NCBI RefSeq assembly: GCF_964355755.1
Contig: NC_092671.1
Coordinates: 32,753,304-32,817,303 of the forward strand
DNA: 64,000 nt
Direction: 5' to 3'
Origin: Antedon mediterranea
Taxonomy: Eukaryota > Echinodermata > Crinoidea > Comatulida > Antedonidae
The notes under the pieces are model-generated. The model was not told the DNA's origin, did not search any database, and saw nothing but the letters and a program-made list of their open reading frames with translations. The position numbers were made by a program, and so were the translations under genes. Shown piece after piece: positions 44,301 through 55,900 of this stretch. Each line of letters opens with the position of its first letter. The first letter of the stretch is position 1.

Positions 44301-46459
44301 TCTTCCCAATGTATTCCATATTTTAAGCTCTTCCCAATGTATTCCATATTTTAAGCTCTTCCCTATGTATTCCATATTTTAAGCTCTTCCCTATGTATTC
44401 CATATTTTAAGCTCTTCTCTATGTATTCCATATTTTAAGCTCTTCTCTATGTATTCCATATTTTATGCTCATTCCTATGTATTCCATATTTTAAGCTCTT
44501 CCCTATGTATTTCCATATTTTAAACTCTTTCCTATGTATTTCCATATTTTAAGCTCTTCCCTATGTATTCCATATTTTAAGCTCTTTCCTAAGTTTTCTA
44601 TTTTTTAAACTCTTCCATGTGTTTTCTCCATTTTTAAACTTCTTTTTTTATTATTTTCAGTGAGGCAATAGTATCTCAGGTTCTGGATGAGCTTGGTTTA
44701 TCACTAGGAGATGAATTAGCAGGTAAGGAAATTGCATCAATTGATTACTAAAATAAGATCTTTTACAACAGTTTGGAATAAAAAGTGTGCGTCATATAGT
44801 TGGTTGGTTCACTAACTGGTGGGTAGGTCTCACTTGGGTAAAAGCTGTTGAGTTCTTCACACTTCATCATCTTGTGTTATTGGGCAAGAATCTTCACTCT
44901 CATCTTTTAGTGGGAAGTGAAGCCATGTGTGTTTTAATGACAGCATTCTTGCTGGTGTCAGTTATTTCCTTATTGATTGCATTATAGCATCAATGAAGGT
45001 AATGTCACATACTAAATCAACTGATTTATCTTCAGATGGAATGATGGTAAACAGAATATGTGGTTTCACACTCTCTTAGGGTATGTTCAGACTCACGGAG
45101 TTACGGTGGAGTTATCTACGCAAGGCGTACGGTAATCCGTGGCGTTAAAAGTCAAGGTGTTCAGACACAACGATTAGCATTCCAAACGTCTTGCGTTTAA
45201 AGCGGAAGTTCCGTCATACCGAAACGGCCGATGGGATACATACACACAATAACAACAACAGAGCTGAGAGTGACACGCGCGAAAGTTTACAACACTAGCT
45301 AGGCCTAGCAATATAATACAATGTTACCTTCAAATGTAATGGTTTTTTTGCCGATTTTTTTTGCAAATCCTTACAGAAGATAGTCATTTCGAACATAATT
45401 ATTACACGGACAATGACTTTGCCATTATTTGTATGATTTTAATTAATTTTGTGAAATCATGTCGCCGACGCCAACTTCGTCAGGAAGAATTTTGCAGTTT
45501 AGATGCAATTTCTTTAAAAACAGCCATCTTGTTGCCGGCGCTAGCTTTCCAATTTCTAATTTTTATCTTGTCTATAAATTCAGGGCTGCCCCATAATGAA
45601 ATCAAATCAGCCACTTCTGTACTTTTCCATGTAACACGTTTCATTTTAATTCGAATGTTGCTGTTGATCTACTAGCTCGAGGAACAGGCTATATTGTTTT
45701 GCTATTAAAAAAAACCTCGCGAATAGACTGCTGCTAATTGCGGTCGTGTCTTTTCATTGGCTGACGTTGACCGGAGGTTGAAATCACTGATGCATCAATG
45801 GATTAGCCTTATGAAATCTACCCTCTCCCGCTGGAGTTATTAACGCCACTGGCGCGGAGTAACAGCTCCCTAACGCTAATCCGCGGCATGGTTCAGACAC
45901 AAAAATATGTACGCCGCGTACATAACTCCACCGTAACTCCGTGAGTCTGAACATACCCTTAAGCTCTGTCTACACTATCAAAATGTGATGTGCCCAAATA
46001 TGGTAGGGATATGCCCAAATATGGTAGTGATATGACATCATCATGTCCATATATGGGCACATCACATTTTTTTGTCACATAAAGTTTATAGTGTAGACAG
46101 AACATAAGCTTAGAATTCTGTATATTGAAAACCATCACATGACCAAATAAAAAAATATACTGTACATTTATGCCACCTTTTAAACAGAAACTACAAAAGT
46201 GGTCAGTTGTTTCTAGACTCTAAGGCTGGTCCTTCTAAAGAGACTTTTAATATAAAAAAAAATAAAAGAAAACTCAACGAAAGGGACCACCGAAAGAAAA
46301 AAATCACCTATATAAAATGTTATTTCATTTGTATCAGGTTTACCCGGCACAGGATCAGCATTGAATGCATCAACTAAAGATAAGGTACCAGTAGCTGAGG
46401 GTGACATGGATGCTGATGCTGACTTACAAGCTAGGTTGGATAATTTAAGAAGAGATTAA
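41347..46459 (+). CDS. CHMP2A: ESCRT-III subunit CHMP2A/Vps2 (complete, five exons)
   Basis: Exons 41347-41514, 42189-42368, 42765-42895, 44661-44722, 46338-46459; 663 nt, 220 aa plus stop, phases consistent. CHMP2A polymerises with CHMP3/CHMP4 on membrane necks in endosomal sorting, cytokinesis, virus budding and membrane repair, and recruits VPS4. The N-terminus MDFLFGKRKTPEQMLRQNQR is the basic, amphipathic CHMP2 start. Helices follow (KKMAKQGEM, DAVKIMAKDLVRTRRYVKKF, MAQAMKGVTKAMGSMNKQ, MMEFEKQSEIMDMKEEMM). An acidic linker (AMGEDEDEEE) leads to SQVLDELGLSLGDELA, and the end LQARLDNLRRD is the MIM1 motif bound by the VPS4 MIT domain. Length equals the usual 220-222. Introns hold MITEs, a minisatellite and a Harbinger-like element. 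CHMP2B is excluded by the FGKRKTPEQMLR start and LDNLRRD end. Confidence 0.96.
41971..42142. mobile_element. MITE family A, copy 4
   Basis: TTAAGCTCTGTCTACTCTTC to GTAGACAGAGCTGCTTAAG in CHMP2A intron 1, ending 46 bp before exon 2. Carries the AAATATGGTAGTGATATG motif twice. Confidence 0.9.
43047..44610 (+). repeat. 28-bp minisatellite in CHMP2A intron 3 (~55 copies)
   Basis: The unit is CCATATTTTAAGCTCTTCCC plus TATGTATT, with frequent variants (TTCCTATGTATTT, TTCTCTATG, TTCCCAATG, and short TTCTCTATT units). It fills nearly the whole intron up to the polypyrimidine tract before exon 4. Variant units recur in runs, suggesting repeated local duplications. Confidence 0.95.
45079..45958 (-). 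mobile_element. PIF/Harbinger-like element, decayed
   Basis: TIRs of about 45 bp begin GGGTATGTTCAGACTCACGG and are bordered by TTA on both sides (45076-45078 and 45959-45961), the TWA target type of PIF/Harbinger. The interior, read on the minus strand, gives KRVTWKSTEVADFI, then after a frameshift LWGSPEFIDKIKIRNW, NKMAVFKEIASKLQN: a remnant of the Myb/SANT-like (MADF-type) DNA-binding ORF of such elements. No transposase is present. It lies in CHMP2A intron 4. Confidence 0.75.
45961..46112. mobile_element. MITE family A, copy 5
   Basis: AAGCTCTGTCTACACTATCA starts inside the TTA target duplication of the Harbinger-like element. Ends near TATAGTGTAGACAGAACATAAG. In CHMP2A intron 4. Confidence 0.9.
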
Positions 46460-49400
46460 CACAGCAAATCCATAGACTTTTTTTACTAAATTAATTATTT
46501 GCTGTTCTGCACCTCTTGATGGAGTTAACAAGGAAATTGAATGAAGGTGATAGTTCAATTTGGGGCCAAGATCCAGATATGAGCGCTCACTGGTTAAACC
46601 CAGAGGCCCTGGAAACAAGATGCATTCAAATAATGTAAACAAATACTGAAAACACACAAGGCCTCCAGTGTTGTGTTATTATTTGGTCACACTTTTCTTC
46701 TAAAATGTCACTTCTCCAATTTGTGACTTTTGATGATACAGAACAAACAGGGCTGACAATAATCACCAAATCCACAATTTGTTTCTACATTCTACCCGAT
46801 ACATCAGCTGTATCATGGCTAGCGGCAATAAACATCCTGCATTATCTTGTCTTCTGACAGCTATCCTCATCCCATATGTGATGGTGTAGTGTAGTGAGAG
46901 ATTATGTAGAAAGCTAGGCCAAGTTAATATACATTTGGTGCTATGGTATGGCCCAGTTGCCGTGAACAGACACAATACTGTAGGATATTTATTGCCTCTA
47001 GACATGATACCAGAATGGTTTTGTCATTTAATTTGTTGATTTTGTATCACATGCATTGAAGGTCAATTTGTACACAAATTGAGTTTTTTGTGCCTAGACC
47101 TAAATATTGATTCAGGATAGATAGAAGCGGCTGATTAGTTGAACACAAATTTACTTGAGAACAGTAAATATCTATACAACAAACAATTAGTGTTTTGTAT
47201 GCTTTGAATGTAAAGAACATTTTTCCTTTCGACTCACAAATTATTTGTACATTATGTATATAATGTTGCCGATAAGAGAGTATAAAATATAATAATTCTC
47301 CAAAATTAAATTGATTCTAACTTTTTCTAATGAATTAGAATTAATATTTTAACATTGGTTATAACATTAGAAATGTTTTTTTTTAGTTTATTTCCTCTTT
47401 AGACCAATCTTTCTCTCCAATGCTATTAAAATAACTGTTCGACCAATGACAGAGAATATTTATTCGAATAAACGCCCCTCATGAGGTGTTTTAGGGGGAG
47501 TTTTTTCGTGAGAAGATCATTGATTCCAAATGATGTTCTACACAGGGGACGTTTATTCGAATGAAAATATGGTATAAATTTTTATCATTCTGTCAAACTT
47601 AAGATTATCTTATAAATAGCCAAATGATGCCATACAGAAATGATGTTTTATACTCTAGATATAACATTTTAATTAAAATATAATTGTTAAATTAAGAAAT
47701 GAAAAGTAAATTATAAATTTAGTTCTTTGAATGAAAAATGAATCGATTTTTTCAAACTGTTTGATGAATACGCATATACAGTTTACATAAGCATATTTTG
47801 TACAGCATCTATGAAATCTATTATAAATAACGTGAAAGACAATTATGAGGTTTGATATTTTATGTTGTAGGCCTATATCAGTCAAAAGCTATTTGAGGGA
47901 ATTGAAAAATTCGTGAAAAAAATAATGTGTACTGATAATAATATTCCATCCGGTCGAATTTTAATGTTCTTAATTGTACATACGTAATTTTAGTATTGGT
48001 CGATGCCGAACTGACGTAGCTTACTCCATCAAACAAAATTCACACAATGTCTAGGCGATCATGCAGCTTGCCTAAACATAGGAAGTAGCTCCAGACCCAC
48101 CCTTCATTCAATCAAGGCAATCTAACATACAGTTAGCTGAGCTCCGGAGATCGGAGGGTTTATCTGTGGCTGTGACACGATCAGTTCCACACCCCTAAAC
48201 AGGCACCGCGCGCCACGGTATGTATACAGTACTGGTGGTACTGTGTTTGTCGCAGCCAGACATAAGATAAAGGAACTCCTATCTTGCCTTGCTTCAATTG
48301 TGTACGTGTCGAATGTCACCGGCAAACCATGCAGTTAACAAACTTCGGCAGAAAACCAGTTTGCAGAAGTATAGGCCTACGCTAGTAAAACAGTTTGAAA
48401 ACTCGAGCAAAGAAATAAATTGCCTTGCTCCGAGTTTACAAACAAAAAATCGATACATTTTCTAGTGTAGACACACTTTTGCCATTTATTTCAAAAACGT
48501 TTTAGTCATCGCAATGCAATACGATATCATTGGCCATCGAGTTAATTGTTGGTTCCGATTCTGATACAACCATGAAACGCCGACCGATACAACCATGAAA
48601 CGCCGACCCAACATACATTTACTTATTATACTAATGGTTCTCTAAAACAATATGTCTTTTTTATTTGCTATGGAAATTACAGTTACAATTGTAGACGATT
48701 TTCAGGGTGGGAATATTCTTTTCAGTTTTTATTAATAACTTCATAAATTTAAATTGTGTTTTTTTATACATTAATTGTGCCCATCATACCTATTGCTCAT
48801 ATTTTGGAATTTCCAAAAGTGTAATGTAGAAATTAATATGTATCACTTGAAGAAAGCCTTCCAATTTTTTTGTGTTACCAATTGTGCATATAGAATACCG
48901 GTACGGTTAGGAAGATCCTATACAGACGGACCACAACACTTCTTGTCAAGACGAAAAGGTTGGTTGAAAATACGTCCAAATAGAACAAACCTTTTTTTTT
49001 AAAGTTATTCCTCCTTCATTCCCTTGAAAGAATATAGTAGTAATGTCTCTCTTCCCCCACTCCCCACAACCCCTAAAATGGTATACAATGTTTCAGTCGT
49101 GACTTAAAATGTCGTCACCTGACTCGACACTGTTTGTAGATGTTTTTCGGTTAATACTATATGACTATTCTTACAAATTTAATTGATAGGTAAAACTCAT
49201 ACCAACCACTCAAACTCATACCAAGCATAAAGCGTTAAATTCATTTGTTTAAATCAGTTTATGCTATTACGTAACATTTCAAGACATAAATGACAGCCCA
49301 ATTTGTTTGAGAGTAAATTGGTAGCTTTTATTAATCTATTGTAAAGTCATCGTTTACTGCTTTTCATATAGAAATGTTTGTTGGTTTTTTTATTTTGTAC

Positions 49401-49955
49401 TTGTATTCTGAAATATGAAAAAAAGAAACTTAGAATGTCATTTTACTTACCTTTGCAATGTTTAAACGTACATCATTTGACTTCGTTTATTTATTTCTTT
49501 CTTTTTATTCAATTACTTAAAGATATATTGTCCCGCAGAATTTTGTTTTCTTTCAATTGTTTGTGGAATATGCCATTTTAATGTCATATAGTAGTTATTC
49601 ACTTTGACCAAAAACTGGATTTAAAAAAAATATTTACCTGCAAACAATTTAATTAGCAAAAAAAATACGCAACTTGTCTGTCAGAGACAATGGGTTAGGT
49701 TAAAATTAACTGTTTATTTTGTCTTTTTATAAGTAAAATAATTATTTTGTTTCTACGGAAAGTCTAATTATTAATCTTCATTTTTCATGTTTTGAGGACA
49801 ATACATTTTTTTAATGATACTGCCTCTTTATTCACTGAAAGCTTATTAATTAAGAATTTAGGCCTGGAATGTATTCTTTTAAACTGTATAAATATGCTCA
49901 GAAAGTCTTAATTTTGTAATAAATACTGCATTTTTTGCTACCACTATCAAGCAAA
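46460..49955. other. Intergenic region between CHMP2A and the DXO-family gene
   Basis: The CHMP2A 3' UTR must begin here; several AATAAA-like sites are present but none can be chosen. 47940-48420 is less AT-rich. No further gene, RNA or classified repeat was recognised in these 3.5 kb. A short duplication (ACAACCATGAAACGCCGACC) occurs at 48567-48610. Confidence 0.5.
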
Positions 49956-52900
49956 ATGGCCGCTGCTGGAGTTCCGACGACGGAATTAAATATCTATCCA
50001 GTTAAGGAGGATAAGTTTCCTTTTAAAGACTATGTTCCAGAAGAATTGGGATGTTTTTCAATCGATAAGAATTGCAAACCGCATATGGATAACCGAATGT
50101 TGAAGTACCTGTATACACCTCCTGGAAGTCAGGGTCACGTATATAATTTGAGAGATGGCTACGATACATTTCATAACCATGACGATCGTTTGACCAAAAA
50201 AATCAATAATATCATAAAATGGATTGCGGAAAATAAGAATCTTTTTGAGTTAGAGATGAAGAAAGGTGACGATGATAGCAGACTAATAAAAAGGTAAGAA
50301 GAATTACGACGAGTTGGTTATATGCGCTCTGAAAACGACACAAGTATAAGGACGCTTTCCACTTATATAGTTTTGGAACAAGAGAACCAGTGCCAGATGT
50401 ATCTGGTTATTGAATTAACCGGAGCACTGAATTCTTTCCACGACAGAAAAAAGAATCTAAACAATATAGGCTAGGTCCACTTTTTATCATATTTTTATTC
50501 TGGCATCAAATTTTACGTTAAATATATCGGAAATTGACAAGATTATGGGCCCGTAATCTGATTTTACTGTATAAAACAATTGTGTTAAAGTATAAATATA
50601 TAAATCAATCAATTTCAAGTTTATTTCGGAAATATTTCATCCATATCAAAAACGAACAAACAGAAAAAGAAGAAATAAAATTTTAATTTTTTTTTGTTAT
50701 TACTAAAACTGTAAAACAAAGACCTCATTGTTAATTCATTCTAAAGCAGCTCTGTCTGCACTATCACACTACTGTGACAAAAAGTGTGATGTGCACAAAT
50801 ATCATTTTTTGTAACATAAAGTTCGATAGTGTAGACAGAGCTTTAGCTGAGCAAGCTTTATTATTTAGTTTAGTTTAGTTATAATGGGAAAGTTTAGGCG
50901 ATGTGCCTTTTTAAACCCCATATCAACTACATTGTGTCGATGCGATTCTTGAAGGTATTAGCGGTCTCAGAATTGACAACGTCGGCTGGTAAACTGTTCC
51001 AATGGTTTATTACTCGTTGCGAGAAGGTATGTCTTCTACAGTTCAATCCTTTATGGAAAGTAGGCTTGAAAAATCTCAGGTGATGCCCTCGAGTAATTCT
51101 GCTAATGTTACTTCTCATTTGGAAAAAGTCATCCTTGGCTACACCCTCGAAACCTTTAACAATTTTATATGCTTCAATCAGGTCACCTCGAATTCTTCTG
51201 TCATACAAGGTTGTTAGGCCAAGAAACTTTAAACGATCTTCATATGAATATGAACGGATACATGGAACTAATTTAGTCGCACGACGTTGTACTCTTTCAA
51301 TTACATTTATGTCCTTTTGAAGATACGGATTCCATACTTGAACACAAAATTCGAGATGTGGGCGTACATAATGCTTGTAGATGACGTTAAAACAATCCTT
51401 ATCCATATATACGAAAGTCCTTCTGATGCTTCTTAAACAGTTCATGGCCCGCTGAGATACTTTGGCGCAGTGTTGGCTTGGTTTACAGTCATTAGTAATT
51501 AGTACTCCTAGGTCCTTTATTTTCTCAACTGTTTCCAGTTCAACTTCATCTATTTGGTATTTAAAATGAACATTTGAATGCCCAAAGTGCATCACCATGC
51601 ATTTGCTTTTATTAAAAGCCAACATCCATTCTTTACTCCACTGCAGTGCATTGTTTAAAGATTCTTGTAATAATTGCCCATCATTTCTGTTGTTAACTAC
51701 TGAGTAGATCTTTGTATCATCAGCAAATAGCTTTATATGACTAGACACATACTTTGGTAGGTCATTTATATATAATGCAAACAATGTAGGGCCCAACACC
51801 GAGCCTTGTGGAACTCCACTAATTACATCAGCCCAACTGGAAGAAGCATGACGCACTTTGACTCTTTGTTGTCTGTTATCAAGAAAATCTTTAATCCATA
51901 ATAACAATTGACCTTTGATTCCATAGCTCTCCAATTTCATGAGTAATCTCCTATGAGGAACGCTGTCGAAAGCTTTACTATAGTCCAAAAATATGACATC
52001 AACATTATTGTTGTCATCCAAAGCCTTAGTAACATCTTCCATAAATTCTAAAAGATTTGTCAGACATGATTTCTTCTCAACAAAACCATGTTGCTCTGTT
52101 GTTAGTATTGCATTGTTCTTAACATGTCGTAGTATGTTGTTACGAATAATATGTTCAAAGATCTTGCAAATAATACATGTCAGGCTTATCGGTCGATAAT
52201 TGGACGCTTGTGATTTGCTGCCTTTCTTAAAGATCGGAGAGACATCAGCTCGTTTCCATATTTTTGGTAGCTTACCTTCCTCTGTAGACTTCTTGAATAA
52301 AAAATACAAGGGTTCTGATAACTCCTCAGCACACTTGTTAAGTAGACATGGATTGATGTTGTCTGGACCAGGACTTTTATCGATTTTCAAACCTCGGAGT
52401 TGCTTAAAAACATCTTCTTGGGAGAACTCAATATTTTCAACTGATTTGTCACAAGTATCATAATTAAAATTGGTTATGTCTTCGTCAGGATCTTCTTTGG
52501 TGAAAAATGTTTGGAAGCATTTGTTGAGTTCCTCACTAATTTCGTAGTCAGTTTCCAAGGTTAGCCCATCATTATTTACTAATTTTGTTATTCCAGTCTT
52601 TACTTTCTGTTTCGATCTAACATACTTATGAAAGTTCTTTGGTTTGTTTTTGAATTCCATCAAGATTTTTTTTTCGAAGGTAGCTTGAGCGTTCCTTACA
52701 GCTTGCCTAGTACGATTGTTCTGTTTCTTGTAAGCCATATGATCTCTCTCGTTTTGTGTTTCTCTGAAGCTTTTGTACAGTTGATATTTCTTTTTTACTG
52801 ATTTTTTAACAGCTGATGTCATCCAGGGTTTATTCTGACCTTTACTACGAGTACTCCCAAATGTAGGAATATATAACTCAGTCATATTACACAATACTTC

Positions 52901-55900
52901 ATTAATACTGTTGTACATTTCATCGGTAGTTTGATTATCAAATTCATCGGACCAATTGATATTACTCAGTTCACGCTTTATGCTTATATAATCGCCTTTG
53001 TTGTAGTTGTGAAATGACTTGGTTTCCTTACTGGGAATATCAAGTTTATAGACGTACTGCCAAAACAAACAATCGTGGTCACTTTTCCCTAAAGGGGGTA
53101 AATGTAGTAGGTTAGATACCTTAAAATCATCATCAGTAATAATAAGGTCCAATTGGGATGATCTTTGTCCCTCTCTGTGTCGCGTATTACTCTTGACATG
53201 TTGCACCAAGTATAAATCGTTGATTATTTCAAAAAAAGTGTTTGATGGATGTGTAACGCTAGCATTAACCAACATATCCTTCCAATTAATTTCTTTAAGG
53301 TTAAAATCTCCAATTATCAACACGTGGTCAGATTGTACTGATTCAATAAAGCGTAGTTGGTAAAACAATTGCTCATTTTCATCAGGTGTGTTGTACATAC
53401 TCCTATAGCAAAGACCTATCAGAACTTTATTATGTTTATCAACTTCCACAGTACACCATAGCGATTCAGGATTTAATTGACACAATTCATTACAAATGGT
53501 AACATGTAGTTTCTCATTAACATATAATAACAATCCACCATGCGCTTTATTCGCTCTTTCCTTGCGAAACAAATTGTAACCTTTCATTGCTATTTCAGCG
53601 TCTAGCACATTATCGCTCAACCATGTTTCAGTAATACCAATTATGTGCGGTTTCCTTTCTTCTATCAAAACAAAAAATTCGCTTCGTTTGTTCAAAAACC
53701 CTTCTGCGTTGGTATAAAAACAACTTAAATATTCTTCTTGGGGTGCAAGTTCAAAATCGTGTTCAACAAAAGTATTGTCTCTGAACGAAATATCTTCTTC
53801 TAAGTCAAAATCTTCTTGTAAAAATAAAGGTGCTGTGCGATTAGGTTCATTTATATTCTTAGTGGTCACGAAAGGATTGCACTGATACAATCTTCCTCTT
53901 CCTTATAATAACGTTCTCACCTTTATCTCTACGTAGCCTTAACTGAGCTCTCAATTTACTACTTTCTTCTCTTTGAGATGGTGTGAGATCCGGTGTGAGG
54001 AATATTCTATCGTAGCCTTTATTTACCGCTTGCTTTAAGCCCTTAGCTTTTTTCAGAATTTCTCTCTTGACTTCAACTCCATCTACAGTTATTCGAAGCA
54101 ATCGTGGTTTCTCATCATTTCGCTTAGTTCCAAGTCTAATCGGTTTTGATATTGTCGTATTTACATTCAGAAAATTAAGTACTTCAGTAGCCTTTACTCT
54201 ATCTTGTTCCTTCCTCGCATCTACGTCATCAGTTCCCACTTCCGGCACATTATGCAATATGATATTATTTTCTCTTCTTTGTCTATCAAATCTCTCATCT
54301 ATGTAGACTTTCACTTTTTCTTCCACTATCTTCTCAATATTCTCATCTTTTTTTTCTATAGATTCAACAAGTTTCTGAATTGTCATAGTGATATTATCTA
54401 ACCGTTCAGTTAGTTTCACAAAGTTCTCTTCACCACTTGGCCTATTTTCGCCATCTTTAACCAACTTAGAAACTTGGCCTGAGCAGCTATCACAAAACCA
54501 CATTAGATTCTGTCTACCCTTTTCAAGGGCCTTATATTCAGAATTATTCATACCTGAACAGGTTTGATGTGTCCATTCTAAACATTTCTGGCATTCAATT
54601 GACTTTTCTCCACCAATAATGTCGTCCTTACAACAATTACACTTCACAGTTTCATTGTCGCTGTTCCCGGTAGCTAGGCCTACGTTATCACTCACATGTC
54701 TGCTGTCGCGACGACTCTTGTCGCGAGTCCCACCACTCGGCGCTGATTTTACGCTACCGCGACTTGGGCCTGAATTTTTATTACTCATAATCTTAAAACA
54801 GGTTTCGAGTTCGTATATCTAATACGTGTAGTAGTATATAGGGTTTATTTAACACACACACCGCACAAAACAAACTCAAATTTAATAGCAGTCTGTCCGC
54901 CTAGCCAGAACGGAAGGTGCCTGTCACGATAAATATGGTCCGGGGCCAAAATCGGTCCGGCCGGACCAGTTTTGGCTCTAAAATTGTGGCCAAAAGCAGT
55001 CCGCCACTGCCAAAATCGGTCCGGGCTTTTCTTCTGTCGATTTTAATTGAATTACTAGGCCTATGATGCTGTTTTAAATTGTTTATGGCTATAAAAATAT
55101 CCCATGATATATATTAGTAAGTTATCTTGTCGGATAAATACTATAAATAAATGTATTTTATCTAAAAACATGACTTAGGTGTTCACTCATATTTTACGGC
55201 CTGCCACACACTCACATGAACGGGTATGAGACGCTGATATTGCCAGCTAGATTTGATTTATGATTGAGGCCTTTTTCCTTCCTCAGCCTAATCAATATTG
55301 GATAATTTTTTTCTAATAATTGTATTGAATTGATATATTGATTGATTAACCATGAATAATTAATAAATTAAATTGTTTTTAACATCATGGGGAAACGAAG
55401 ATGTTAAAAAAGAACAAAATGGATTAAAAACAGGCAGAGATACATATTGTATACAAAAAGCCTAACAATTAGTACTTATTATTGATGAGTTACTACTAAT
55501 AATGATAATAAAAAAAACAGGCTTAATTTATAATATTAAAATAACAAATAAAACCCCATAGTTTTCAATATAATGACTAATCATGGCCTTTTTTTTTAAT
55601 GATATATACATTATGACTCATATTGCGCACCATATATTTGTAAGACCGGACCATATTTGGCGGCCAAAAACAGTCCTACTGCCCGGACCGATTTTATCCA
55701 GGCCGGACCAGTTTTGGCGGCCAAAATTGGTCCGGCCGGACAGGTTTTGGCAGCCATAAATGGTCCCCCGGACTGATTTTGGCAGCCAAAACTGGTCCGC
55801 CGGACCGATTTTGGCCCGGACTAATTTTGGCGTGACATGCCTATTATGACAAATAAGACGTCATAGCAACATTCCATTTCAGATGAACCACAATCATGTG

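Larger units (their letters stand above)
50862..54915 (-). mobile_element. CR1-like non-LTR retrotransposon, apparently full coding length
   Basis: Two intact ORFs (ORF1 54788-53859, ORF2 53890-50927) overlap by 32 nt in different frames. The 3' end (plus-strand 50862-50885) is a short run of TTTAG repeats, i.e. (CTAAA)n on the element strand, as in CR1/L2-type tails without polyA. The 5' limit is set by the unrelated foldback at 54919. It is antisense to the DXO-family gene, inside its intron 1. Confidence 0.85.

Noticed and set aside
45361-45675. 104-aa plus-strand ORF as a gene
   Set aside because: It is the antisense shadow of the decayed Myb/SANT-like frame inside a Harbinger-like element.
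52200-54822. Plus-strand ORFs of 60-90 aa across the LINE
   Set aside because: All are antisense shadows of the two LINE ORFs.
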